Origin: Polyangiaceae bacterium
Lineage (GTDB): Bacteria; Myxococcota_A; Polyangia; Polyangiales; Polyangiaceae
NCBI GenBank assembly: GCA_020633235.1
Contig: JACKEA010000004.1
Span: 1-64,000, forward strand
Direction of reading: 5' to 3'
Length of the DNA: 64,000 nucleotides
The stretch's first letter is position 1. Each line of letters starts with the position of its first letter. The translations under genes and the position numbers were made by a program. This document shows positions 1 to 7,873 of this stretch, one piece after another. Below the pieces are notes generated by a model. That model searched no databases. It saw nothing but the letters and a program-made list of their open reading frames with translations, and was not told where the DNA came from.

Positions 1-64
1 CAACGGGCTGCCTTGGCGACTTTTCTCTCTCTCGGATCTTGGCGCTTGGACGTAAGCTCGCGCC

Positions 65-583
65 ATGGTCCGGGTGCTCGTGGTGTTGCTGGTCCTCGCG
101 GTCGCTCGGCTCGCGGTGGCTGCGCCGGTGATCGAGTCCGGACGCGAGAAGGAGGTCCTCGCGCTGTTCGCTCCCTACGAGCTGGGCGGCGAGGTGGTGT
201 CGGGCTGGAAGCTGATGAACGTGCGCGTCGCACCCGACGCCATCGGTGTGGAGCTCGAAGGGCCGAACGGCAAGACCGCGTCGTTTCGGCTGGTGCACCC
301 CGACACCGCGGTGCCCGCGGCGCCGCGCACCAGGAGCTTTGCGGTGATCCGCGAGTCTGCGGCGGATCAGGCGATCGCGCCGCTGGTGGTGGCGGTGCGC
401 AGGAACGACGCGGGGGGTTTTTGGAAGGACGCCCCGGCCGCTGCGCCGCGGCCGTCCGTGCCGGAGCCCGACGACGCCGGCGGCGGGCTGTGGTTCACGC
501 TGCTCATCACCGCCCTGGGACTTTCGGCCGTGTGGTTCATTGCGCGACGGAACCGCGGCGGACCGACAAAATCAAAGACCTGA
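65..583 (+). CDS. Exported membrane-anchored protein of unknown function
   Basis: The 172-residue product has an N-terminal hydrophobic signal ending near Ala-Val-Ala-Ala (about residue 20) and a C-terminal transmembrane segment at about residues 142-160 followed by a basic tail. It is probably a periplasmic domain held by a C-terminal anchor. The central domain (about residues 30-115) aligns by eye with the product of the convergent gene at 572-1087: both have ALF, a LG-x2-V-x-G turn, DA-x-I/G-x-V strands, a Pro-containing linker and a DQA...LV...RR ending. The two genes overlap tail to tail by 12 bp. ATG 65 is the only start that keeps the whole signal; no strong ribosome site is visible. 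I do not recognise the family. Confidence 0.62.
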   Translation: MVRVLVVLLVLAVARLAVAAPVIESGREKEVLALFAPYELGGEVVSGWKLMNVRVAPDAIGVELEGPNGKTASFRLVHPDTAVPAAPRTRSFAVIRESAADQAIAPLVVAVRRNDAGGFWKDAPAAAPRPSVPEPDDAGGGLWFTLLITALGLSAVWFIARRNRGGPTKSKT

Positions 584-1087
584 AGGAACGGGCACGGACG
601 ACTCCTTGCGTCGAATACGTTCGACCAGGCCCTTCAACACGGCAGCTTGATCTTCGTCGTTAATGGCGTCCGGCGAGGGGCGTGGCTGCACCATGAACAG
701 CGCGTACTGGCTCGTCTTGGCCGGCGGTACGCGACCGCCCGGTTTGCGTCGCTCGACCCAGACGCGGAAGCCAGCGTCGTTCTTCTCCACGTCGACCACG
801 ATGCGCGCGTCGTGCACGGGACTGATGGCGCGCACGCGGTAGCCGCCGACGGTGTCGCCCAGACGCAGGTCGTCGAAGAGGGCCGCTACGTCGGCGGGCG
901 GAGGATCGGGCCACGGATTGGGAAAGCGTACGCTGGCGCGGGGCGGTGGAACGGCGTTCTTGCCAGCGTCGGAGGGCGAGCGCTTGGAGAAGACGACGAC
1001 GCCGAGGGCGGCGGCGATCAACACCGCGCAGCCCACGCTCCAACCCTTGCGGCCGTCCACGTGGCAAACGTAGCGGACATCCGTCAT
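572..1087 (-). CDS. Membrane-anchored protein, divergent paralogue of the 65-583 product
   Basis: This 171-residue protein starts at ATG 1087, with GGAG about nine bases upstream. A longer frame reaching 1207 adds about 40 residues with no coding character and would bury the transmembrane segment, so I rejected it. A single hydrophobic segment at about residues 17-34 gives an N-in, signal-anchor topology. The following domain (about residues 60-165) shares its motif order with the 65-583 product: ALF-x4-LG, V-x-GY, DARI-x-V-x-V and DQA. The pair therefore looks like an inverted duplication in which the anchor moved from the C-terminus to the N-terminus. The function is unknown. Confidence 0.6.
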   Translation of the reverse strand: MTDVRYVCHVDGRKGWSVGCAVLIAAALGVVVFSKRSPSDAGKNAVPPPRASVRFPNPWPDPPPADVAALFDDLRLGDTVGGYRVRAISPVHDARIVVDVEKNDAGFRVWVERRKPGGRVPPAKTSQYALFMVQPRPSPDAINDEDQAAVLKGLVERIRRKESSVPVPSGL

Positions 1088-1208
1088 TTTCGAAGCTCCG
1101 AGCTTTGGGAGCGAAGCTCCAGCGCGCGTGCTCTCGAGCGCCTGGTTTTGCGCAGGGGCTGCGCAATGCTCCTCGGGGCATCCCTGCAGCCCGCAAGGCG
1201 TGCGCAAT

Positions 1209-1231
1209 TAACTAGTTATTACGTATAGTTA
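1209..1231. promoter_or_regulatory. AT-rich inverted repeat upstream of the FadL-family gene
   Basis: TAACTA at 1209-1214 and TAGTTA at 1226-1231 form an inverted repeat within a 25-bp AT-rich island in otherwise GC-rich DNA. The left half is itself a 10-bp perfect palindrome (1209-1218). It lies about 90 bp before the FadL-family start and is a plausible operator or promoter element. That role is inferred from position and composition only. Confidence 0.3.
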
Positions 1232-1320
1232 CGCGCAGGCGTCGGGTGACAACCTCGCCTTTTCGGAGCTAAACGCGCGCTGTCCCGACCCTTCTCGGGC
1301 GCTCAGAAAAGGAGAGCCTC

Positions 1321-2688
1321 ATGCAGCGCAGCGTTCGGTCGATCATCGCACTTCAAACGGCGATCGCCGCTTCGGCGATCGCGAGTCATGCATTGGCCAC
1401 CAACGGAATGGACCCTGTCGCCTTCGGTGCGGCGCCTGCAGGTCGCGGAGGGGCGGACCTTGCGGTGGCGACCGATACCTCGGCGATGAACACGAACCCT
1501 GCCGGCATCACGCAGAACAAGATGCGCGCGGACGCGTCCATCAGCTTGCTGATGCCGAGCCTGACACTGAACGATCGCGCGGCGACGCCGCAGGGCACGA
1601 TGGAGCTGAACACGGACAAGGCGGGGGAGTCGAAGTTGTTCCCGCTCATCAACGTGGGCTTCTCCACGCATGTCTTCGACGGCCTGTACGCCGGTCTCGC
1701 CTTCGTGACTCAGGGCGGCATGGGCGCGGAGTTCAAGGGACTGAACACCTTCTCCGACGCCGACCCCACGACCATGAGCCAACCCGTGCCCGGACAGTAC
1801 GACACCTACAGCCAGATCATGTATCTGAAGCTGGTGCCCACGTTGGCGTGGCGTTTCGAGAACGTCGCCCAGGACGTCGACGTGTCCGTTGGCGCGGGAT
1901 TCAACGTCGGCATGTCCAAGATGGAGTTCCGGCACGGGGGCTTCGCCTTCCCGGAGCAAGATGGCGACGGCATCTACGCGCCGCACTCGGTGGAGTTTTC
2001 CTCGGACTACGCCATGGGCTACGCCGTCCGGCTGGGCGTGCTCTTGCAGGTGGCGGACGCCGTGGGCTTTGGCGTCAGCTACCAGACCAAGGCCAAGCTG
2101 CCCTACGAGGGCACGGCCACGGTGGACAAGCAGCTGGACTACGACTCCAAGATGGATTTCGCGTGGCCGCAGGAAGTGGGCCTCGGCGTCTCGGCGCGGC
2201 CGATGAAGCCGCTGCTGTTGGCGGCGGACCTGCGCTGGATCGAGTGGAGCGACACCATGGACACCGTGACGTTGAAGGGCAACGCCACGGGACAGGCCCC
2301 GCCAGGGTACGAGAGCCTCACGCTGCCGTTCCAGATGCGCTGGCGCGATCAGGTCGTGGTGGCGGTGGGCGCGGAGTACAGCGTGATCGACGACGTTGCC
2401 GTGCGCCTCGGCTACAACTACGGCAAGAGCCCGGTGGAGCCCGACGGCATCAATCCGCTGTTCCCCGCGGTGAGCGAGCATCACTTCACCCTCGGCGCGG
2501 GCGCCCGCGTCGTGGCCGGCCTGGGCTTCGACGCGGCCGTGGAGTACTCGCCGAGGAACACGGTCTCGAGCAACGCGCAGAACCAGATGGCGCTGCAGCC
2601 CGGGACCACCACGCCGAGCGGCTACTCCTTCGACGTCGCCATGTCGCAGCTCACGCTGCACCTCGGCGCCCGCTACTTGTTCGACTGA
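1321..2688 (+). CDS. Outer-membrane transport protein, FadL/TodX/OmpP1 family
   Basis: The 455-residue product is a predicted 14-strand outer-membrane barrel of the FadL family, which takes up long-chain fatty acids or other hydrophobic compounds by lateral diffusion. Residues 1-26 are a signal peptide. The mature protein starts TNGMDPVAFGA, followed by GRGGADLAVATDTSAMNTNP, the classic plug-region signature of the family. Alternating amphipathic strands fill the rest, and the chain ends in a typical ...YLFD terminus. AGGAG lies just before ATG 1321. The gene stands alone, with an AT-rich inverted repeat upstream and a GC hairpin just after its stop. The substrate cannot be read from sequence. 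Confidence 0.88.
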   Translation: MQRSVRSIIALQTAIAASAIASHALATNGMDPVAFGAAPAGRGGADLAVATDTSAMNTNPAGITQNKMRADASISLLMPSLTLNDRAATPQGTMELNTDKAGESKLFPLINVGFSTHVFDGLYAGLAFVTQGGMGAEFKGLNTFSDADPTTMSQPVPGQYDTYSQIMYLKLVPTLAWRFENVAQDVDVSVGAGFNVGMSKMEFRHGGFAFPEQDGDGIYAPHSVEFSSDYAMGYAVRLGVLLQVADAVGFGVSYQTKAKLPYEGTATVDKQLDYDSKMDFAWPQEVGLGVSARPMKPLLLAADLRWIEWSDTMDTVTLKGNATGQAPPGYESLTLPFQMRWRDQVVVAVGAEYSVIDDVAVRLGYNYGKSPVEPDGINPLFPAVSEHHFTLGAGARVVAGLGFDAAVEYSPRNTVSSNAQNQMALQPGTTTPSGYSFDVAMSQLTLHLGARYLFD

Positions 2689-2699
2689 CGAGAAGGGAC

Positions 2700-2728
2700 G
2701 CAGGGGCTCTCTCGCCGGGAGCCCCTGC
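2700..2728. terminator. Perfect 10-bp hairpin between convergent genes
   Basis: GCAGGGGCTC (2700-2709) pairs exactly with GAGCCCCTGC (2719-2728) across a 9-nt loop. It lies 11 bp after the FadL-family stop and 9 bp before the stop of the convergent lipoprotein gene, so it can serve both. There is no T-tract, so termination efficiency is uncertain. Confidence 0.6.
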
Positions 2729-2736
2729 GGGGTGGG

Positions 2737-4020
2737 TCAGCGCGGGGTGGGGATCGGCTTGGTGCCGACGGCCACGGTGCCGCCGTTGGCAATCCAGTGG
2801 AAGTTGTCGATCAGCGCGGTGGAATCCCACGCCTGGTCGCCAGTGTCCCAGATCGTGAAGCGGATGGTCACTTCCTGGCCCCCCGTGACCGGGGCCTGGC
2901 TCTCCAACCATACGGTGGCGCCGGCATCGTCCCAAGTGTCGAAGCCGGTGCCTTGGAGCTCCGCCGTGCCCGCGGGGCAGCCCTGACACACGTCGAAGAA
3001 GCCCACGTTCACGCTGACGGGGTTGTTCTGGCTATCGAAGCAGATGTTGCCGTTGATGGATCCCTGCGGAGCCGGATTCACCAGGGCGATGAACTGGTCG
3101 TTGAACGACGTGCACACCCACTCCGGATACTCGAAGGAGTAGAAGCGGAAGTTGAATGCGTAGCCGGTGGCGTTGGTGGGGGCTCGCAGCTTCACCTCCA
3201 AGCCGACGTCATCGTTGATGTCCGTATCACCCGTACAACTGGGTACGTCCTGCGGGAAGCCAGGCGGCGCGGTTCCTGCACCGTTGTTGTAGCAGGTGAG
3301 CGTTCCGCACGAGTCCGCCTGACCTGGCAGTCGCGCGTGACCGCTGGATAGCACCAACATGCGCTTGCCGGCCTGGGTGTTCACGTTTGGCCCCCAGGCA
3401 TCCTCGATGCCCATGGCTGGGGTGGGCGTGCCATACGGCGTGCCATCCGCCCGCACCCAATTCGCGGAGATCACGCCCCAGCTCTTGTCTGCCTGCGTGG
3501 TCTGCTTGCACAGCTCGATGGACTTGGCGGCGTTCACCGGATCGGGATCGTTCAGCGCAATGCCGTCGTCACAGTCGACGGCTGCGGAATCTCCCGGCGT
3601 GCCGCTGCAGTCCTCGTCTCCCCACTTGGGCGCGCCGCCGTCGCCGCCATCGTCGTAGACGTCGATGGCGCCGGGGTTCACGTTGGCGTCGCAGTCGTTG
3701 CAATCCCCTTGATTGACGCTGAAGCCGTCCTGGTCCTTGTCCTCATCCGGACCGGAGTCACAGGTAGTGCCTCCACCCCCGCCGCCTTCTTTCCCCGGCC
3801 CGGCGTCGATGATCCCCGGCGTGCCGCCGGTGGCCGCTCCACCACCAGCATTGCCGGTGTTGCCGAAGCCGCCGAAATTGCCTGTTCCGCCGCTCGCCCC
3901 CGCTCCAGAGCCGCCGCTTCCGAGTCCGGCATTGCCACCGTCCGTGGAGCTGCAGGCCACCAACACCACGGCCCCCGCCACCAGAACCGAGCCCATTCCG
4001 AACAAGAAAGTCTTGCGCAT
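2737..4020 (-). CDS. Calcium-binding-type surface lipoprotein with choice-of-anchor-like domain
   Basis: The 427-residue precursor has a lipobox LVAC with Cys23. A long Gly/Ala/Asn linker (about residues 28-85) follows, ending at a Cys pair. Next comes a D-rich MopE/thrombospondin-type-3-like metal-binding stretch (about 88-150) with DEDKDQDGF, GDCNDCDANVNPGAID and a second DC-x-DG cluster. The C-terminal half reads like the choice-of-anchor L type domain common in Myxococcota surface proteins, ending in strands around IRFTIWDTGD and IDNFHWIANGG. The protein is probably displayed on the outer membrane. It starts 21 bp after the GT-C gene on the same strand and may be co-transcribed with it. 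No enzymatic motif was seen. Confidence 0.72.
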   Translation of the reverse strand: MRKTFLFGMGSVLVAGAVVLVACSSTDGGNAGLGSGGSGAGASGGTGNFGGFGNTGNAGGGAATGGTPGIIDAGPGKEGGGGGGTTCDSGPDEDKDQDGFSVNQGDCNDCDANVNPGAIDVYDDGGDGGAPKWGDEDCSGTPGDSAAVDCDDGIALNDPDPVNAAKSIELCKQTTQADKSWGVISANWVRADGTPYGTPTPAMGIEDAWGPNVNTQAGKRMLVLSSGHARLPGQADSCGTLTCYNNGAGTAPPGFPQDVPSCTGDTDINDDVGLEVKLRAPTNATGYAFNFRFYSFEYPEWVCTSFNDQFIALVNPAPQGSINGNICFDSQNNPVSVNVGFFDVCQGCPAGTAELQGTGFDTWDDAGATVWLESQAPVTGGQEVTIRFTIWDTGDQAWDSTALIDNFHWIANGGTVAVGTKPIPTPR

Positions 4021-4041
4021 CCCGCTATTGTAGCACGGCAG

Positions 4042-5511
4042 TCATCGAGGCTCGCAGCGCCACAAGCTGCTACCCGCTTCTTCCAGGAGCAGTCGGCACT
4101 CGGGCGGGAGCTTCTGCTGCGCGCCGCGTTGCCAGACGAACATGGGCGACGTCACCTCCGGAACGCGGCGAGCACCGACCAGCAAGCGCCGGGGGCCGTG
4201 GACGCAGAGCACACCGGGACAGTCGACCCTTGCAGTGGGCCCTGGAAAATTCCTTTCGAGGCGCCAGCTGGGCTCGGCAAGGGCCCAGTAGGGTGTGACG
4301 AAAACGGGCACCCGTGGTTCGTGTTGTAGGGCGGCGACGATGCGCGGCGTGGGGATGCCCGTCGAGATCTCGACCTCGCCGGGTGCCCCTGCAAAGTACG
4401 CCGGAAGCAGACCGAAGTGCGCCAGCAACAGGCCGCTTCCCGCGACGACGGAAAGCGGTGGGGGTGCACGGGTGAGCGCGACGGCAAAGCTGACCGCGAC
4501 GAGGGGGATCACGTCGAGCACGTAGCGGGCGCGCACGGCGGTGAAGGTGGCGCCCAGCATGCAGAGCGCCAGCGCGCCGACGATCGCGGCGCTCCGCCGC
4601 GCGCCGTCGCGATCGCGCGATAGCCCCAACGCAAAGAGCAGCGCGAACGCGCCGATCAGGCGCGGGCCCGCGCCGGACAGCAGCGCCGCCGCGTCGCCCA
4701 GGGCCAGGAGTGCGCCGGACCCCGGGTGGTCGCCGCCGCCCACGCCGCGAAAGCGCCGCACGAAGGGCACCAGCGGGGAACAGAGCAGCGCGCCGCCCAG
4801 CGTGGACGTGAGGATGCCGACGGCGCGACGGGCATCGCGCCGGACCAACATGAAGACGACCAGGGAGTCGAGGGCAACGGGAACGGCCGCGATGTACTCG
4901 CTCCACACCGCGGCGGCGGCGCACGCGGTGGTCGCGAGCCACCAGCGCTCGGCGTCCGTGGCGAGGGCGCGGGTGAGCGCGGCGTGGAAGGCGAGAACGA
5001 ACAGCGCCGCGAGGGCGTAGCCGCGAGCGAGCTGCGACATGTGCAGCGCGGCGGGCATCGCGGCGAGCAACCCCGCGGCGAAGACGGCGGGAAAGCGACC
5101 GTGCCGGCGGGCGACGCCAAAGGCCAGCGCGACGGTCGCCACGCCCGCGAGCGCGGAGACCCCGCGCGCGGCGACGAGATCCGTCGTGCCGTGGGACGCG
5201 AGCGCCATCAGCAGCGCGGGCAGCGGCGGGTGCAGCCGCGCGTCCGTCTCCCGCGCCCAGGTGGAAAGTCCCCGCAGCCCAAGGCTCACGGGCTCGTCGT
5301 TGTCGACCACCCGCGCTTCGAGAAAGAGCAGGCGAAGCACCAGCGCGACGCCGATGCTGACGAGCAAGAGCAGAGCGTCTTTGGGCTGCCAGCGCTCCGA
5401 GGGCTCGCTGCGGCGCGGACCGACAATCCAGCTGCGGGAGACGGCGAGCACCGCGGCGCCGGCCAGGCCGGCTCCCAGCGTCCAGTACGGAAACCCGCCC
5501 GGCGCCGGCAC
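4042..5511 (-). CDS. Multi-pass membrane glycosyltransferase-like protein (GT-C/GT39 type)
   Basis: The 489-residue protein has about ten to twelve hydrophobic helices. After the first cluster comes a luminal loop with VDNDEPVSLG and a second loop with ARLHPPLPALLMAL. An acidic residue in the first periplasmic loop and an HPPL-type motif are typical of ArnT/PMT-like polyprenyl-phosphate-dependent sugar transferases. A soluble C-terminal tail of about 110 residues resembles the periplasmic cap of these enzymes. The start is GTG 5511, only 7 bp after the methyl-accepting gene's stop. Residues around MLVRRDARRA in a cytoplasmic loop are encoded by an exact copy of the window's 26-bp repeat. Donor and acceptor are unknown. 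Confidence 0.72.
   Translation of the reverse strand: MPAPGGFPYWTLGAGLAGAAVLAVSRSWIVGPRRSEPSERWQPKDALLLLVSIGVALVLRLLFLEARVVDNDEPVSLGLRGLSTWARETDARLHPPLPALLMALASHGTTDLVAARGVSALAGVATVALAFGVARRHGRFPAVFAAGLLAAMPAALHMSQLARGYALAALFVLAFHAALTRALATDAERWWLATTACAAAAVWSEYIAAVPVALDSLVVFMLVRRDARRAVGILTSTLGGALLCSPLVPFVRRFRGVGGGDHPGSGALLALGDAAALLSGAGPRLIGAFALLFALGLSRDRDGARRSAAIVGALALCMLGATFTAVRARYVLDVIPLVAVSFAVALTRAPPPLSVVAGSGLLLAHFGLLPAYFAGAPGEVEISTGIPTPRIVAALQHEPRVPVFVTPYWALAEPSWRLERNFPGPTARVDCPGVLCVHGPRRLLVGARRVPEVTSPMFVWQRGAQQKLPPECRLLLEEAGSSLWRCEPR
4825..4850 (-). repeat. REP-like repeat copy inside a coding sequence
   Basis: This 26-bp segment is identical to 14599-14624. On the minus strand it reads TGTTGGTCCG, then GGCGCGA, a TGCCCG loop, and TCGCGCC continuing into flanking bases, which is a perfect 7-bp stem. 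It lies in frame within the GT-C gene and encodes a basic loop between two membrane helices. Confidence 0.75.
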
Positions 5512-5518
5512 CCTCGCC

Positions 5519-7129
5519 TCAGCTCACGGCCTTGCGCAGCTTCTCCGCGTTGGTGATGAGCTCGCGCAGCGCTGCGTCCTGGCGGCGTGCGGCCTCTTCG
5601 ATGCGGGCGGCGGCAGCCAGTGCCTGCTCGATGCCGCGGGACTGCTGGCGGTGGGCGGCGTTCAGCTGGTTGACCATGTGGCTGATGCTCTCGATCGCCT
5701 GCGTGATCTGCCGGCCGCCGCGTGCTTGCTCCTGACTGGAGCGTTCCACCTGCTGGCTGATGGCGCGCATCTTCTCGCTGCTCTTCATGATCAGCTCGGA
5801 GCCGCGGGCTTGCTGTGCGGTAGCGGCGGCGATCTGCTGCACCGTTTCGGCGATGCGGCCGATGGCGTCCGTGACCTGCTTGCTGCCCTTGGCCTGCTCC
5901 ACCGTGGCGCGAGCGATGGCGCGCACCATGTTGGTGCTCTTCTGCGAGCTCTCCAGAATCTTCTTCAGGGCGCGCTCGGCCTCGTTGGAGACCTCCACGC
6001 CGCGATCCACGTTCTGAGCGCCGCGCTCCACGGCCTGGATCGCGTTGCGGCTCTCGGCCTGGATGGTCTTGATGAGATCGGCGATTTCCTTGGTGCTCGC
6101 GCCGGCGCGCTCGGCAAGATCCTTGATCTCGTCGGCGACGACGGCGAAGCCCTTGCCGTGCTCGCCGGCCTGGGCGGCGATGATGGCGGCGTTCAGCGCC
6201 AGCAGATTGGTCTGCTCGGCGACCTCGTCGATCACGTTCAAGATCTGGCCGATGGCATCGATACGTGAACCGAGGTTCGAGATGACCGCCACGGCCTCCT
6301 GGCTGCTCTCCTTGATGCGGTAGATCTCGCCGATGGTCTTGAGGATGGCTTCCGCGCCGCGTTCGGCGTCTTGGGCCACCTCCTCCGACAGGCGCGCGGT
6401 CTCGTTCGCGTTCGACTGCACCTGGTCGATGGACACGTCCATCTCGTTCATGCTCGAGCTGGTTTCCTCGGCAGTGAGCGAGAGGGCGTCGACGTTCTTG
6501 GCGACCTCCTTGATGGAGAAGGCCATTTCCTCGATGCTGGCGACGCTTTCGCGCACGCTCGAGGCCAGCTCCACGATGTTTTCCGCCACCTCGTCGTTGG
6601 TGGCGGTCATCTCCAGAATGGACGAGCTCGACTCTTCTGCGCTGGCGGCCAGCACTTCCACGTGCTGTGCGATCTCGCGCAAGGAGGAGGTCATCTCCTT
6701 GACCGTGCGCGCGGCTTCCTCGCTGGCGTCCAGCTGGGCGGCCACGCCGTCCGTCAGTCCGCGAAGGGACTCGTTCAAGGAACGCGCCGAGTCGTCCACG
6801 GCGGATCCCCGAATCTCGTCGCGCTCGCTGAGCTCCACCAGATTGGCTTGCAGCTCCGACATGTCGTCGAACACGCGAGCGAGCTCGGGTGTCGCCCCCG
6901 CCGGGGGCTCGGGGCGTTTGCCCTCCAGCACGCGTTTCAGGCCCGTGGAGACCTGCTCCAACCCGCCCGCGCTTTCGCCTCCGGCGGCACCGAAGAGCAC
7001 GGCACCGATTCCAGCGATCGCCGTCACGATGATCGCGACGGCTTCGCCCTTCCCCAACAAGAACGCGAGCGCCGCGCCGCCGACCACGATGACGAGGGCG
7101 ACGATCTGGCGTTGAGAGAGACTGGTCAT
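5519..7129 (-). CDS. Methyl-accepting chemotaxis-type signalling protein without a sensor domain
   Basis: The 536-residue protein begins with two closely spaced membrane helices (about residues 8-26 and 29-48). No periplasmic ligand domain separates them. The rest is a long coiled coil ending in the conserved signalling tip: VAEQTNLLALNAAI, then AGEHGKGFAVVADEIKDLAER at about residues 300-340. The tip is the CheA/CheW contact in known methyl-accepting proteins. With no extracellular sensor, the protein must respond to an intracellular or membrane signal or be driven by a partner. No che genes are nearby. It starts a minus-strand run with the GT-C gene 7 bp downstream. Confidence 0.88.
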   Translation of the reverse strand: MTSLSQRQIVALVIVVGGAALAFLLGKGEAVAIIVTAIAGIGAVLFGAAGGESAGGLEQVSTGLKRVLEGKRPEPPAGATPELARVFDDMSELQANLVELSERDEIRGSAVDDSARSLNESLRGLTDGVAAQLDASEEAARTVKEMTSSLREIAQHVEVLAASAEESSSSILEMTATNDEVAENIVELASSVRESVASIEEMAFSIKEVAKNVDALSLTAEETSSSMNEMDVSIDQVQSNANETARLSEEVAQDAERGAEAILKTIGEIYRIKESSQEAVAVISNLGSRIDAIGQILNVIDEVAEQTNLLALNAAIIAAQAGEHGKGFAVVADEIKDLAERAGASTKEIADLIKTIQAESRNAIQAVERGAQNVDRGVEVSNEAERALKKILESSQKSTNMVRAIARATVEQAKGSKQVTDAIGRIAETVQQIAAATAQQARGSELIMKSSEKMRAISQQVERSSQEQARGGRQITQAIESISHMVNQLNAAHRQQSRGIEQALAAAARIEEAARRQDAALRELITNAEKLRKAVS

Positions 7130-7243
7130 GACTCGAGCTGTCGGCCCGCCCCGAGATGGAGGCTCGGCTTTCAGCTTCGAGAGCCTACTGGCCCTTTTGG
7201 GCCCCTCACAAGCCGGATCCGGGGCGCAGCGCGGGGCCGCGGG

Positions 7244-7765
7244 TCATTTCTTGTTCGGCGGCTTGATCTTCAGGCTTCCGGACGGCGTCTTGTTGCTGCC
7301 TTCAGCCGGCTTTTGTTCCGGGTTCTTGGGCTCGTCGTCCGGGTTGGGCACAGTCTTGTAGGGCGATACCAGCTCGGGCTTCGGCTTCGGCTTGCGAGTC
7401 TCCGTGCCCCGGTTTTCGGGCGTGGCCAGCTTCGGATCCGTCACCTTGGAGCCGGCGGGCGGCGGGGCGGGATCGGTCGTGGCGGTGCCCACCGGGACCG
7501 TGGTGGCGCTCGGGCCCGAAGGCCTGGTGTCCGTGGGCCGCGTCGTGGTCGTCGTGGCCGGCCGCGCTTCCGACGGGGTGCGAGGCGGCGTGGTGGCGGT
7601 CGTCGGGTCCGTCGTAGTGGGGGTCGTCGTTGCGGTGCTTCCCGGACCTGCCGCGGGCGGAGGGGGCGGCGGTGGCGTGGAGGGACCCTCGCCGTTGCGG
7701 GTAGTGACGACACAAGCCGACGCGCTGAGCGCGACGAACGACATGATGGTGAGCAGAGTACGCAT
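7244..7765 (-). CDS. Pro/Thr-rich lipoprotein of unknown function
   Basis: The 173-residue precursor has the lipobox SASAC (Cys18). Almost all of the mature chain is low complexity: a poly-Pro run at about residues 30-38, long Thr/Pro/Ala stretches to about residue 120, and a Lys/Pro-rich tail ending KIKPPNKK. Such chains act as extended linkers or periplasm-spanning tethers, and the basic tail could contact peptidoglycan or LPS. No domain is recognisable. It lies between the histidine kinase gene and the methyl-accepting gene, all on the minus strand, with gaps of about 110 bp on either side. Confidence 0.6.
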   Translation of the reverse strand: MRTLLTIMSFVALSASACVVTTRNGEGPSTPPPPPPPAAGPGSTATTTPTTTDPTTATTPPRTPSEARPATTTTTRPTDTRPSGPSATTVPVGTATTDPAPPPAGSKVTDPKLATPENRGTETRKPKPKPELVSPYKTVPNPDDEPKNPEQKPAEGSNKTPSGSLKIKPPNKK

Positions 7766-7873
7766 GGCTACCTCATTAGACGGAGCACGAGCTCGAATCC
7801 TTCCTAAGAGGATTCGTCCAGCCGGCCGAATCCGACCCTAACACGATTCCGGATCGACTGTGCTTTCGAGCAC

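Noticed and set aside
1..64. Gene start at the left edge
   Set aside because: The first 64 bp show only a shadow frame; no supported upstream gene end or ribosome site was found.
7141..7210. Small GC hairpin GGCCC-TTTT-GGGCC after the methyl-accepting gene start
   Set aside because: It is a 5-bp stem upstream of the minus-strand gene and not at a gene end. It is too weak to call a terminator or operator.
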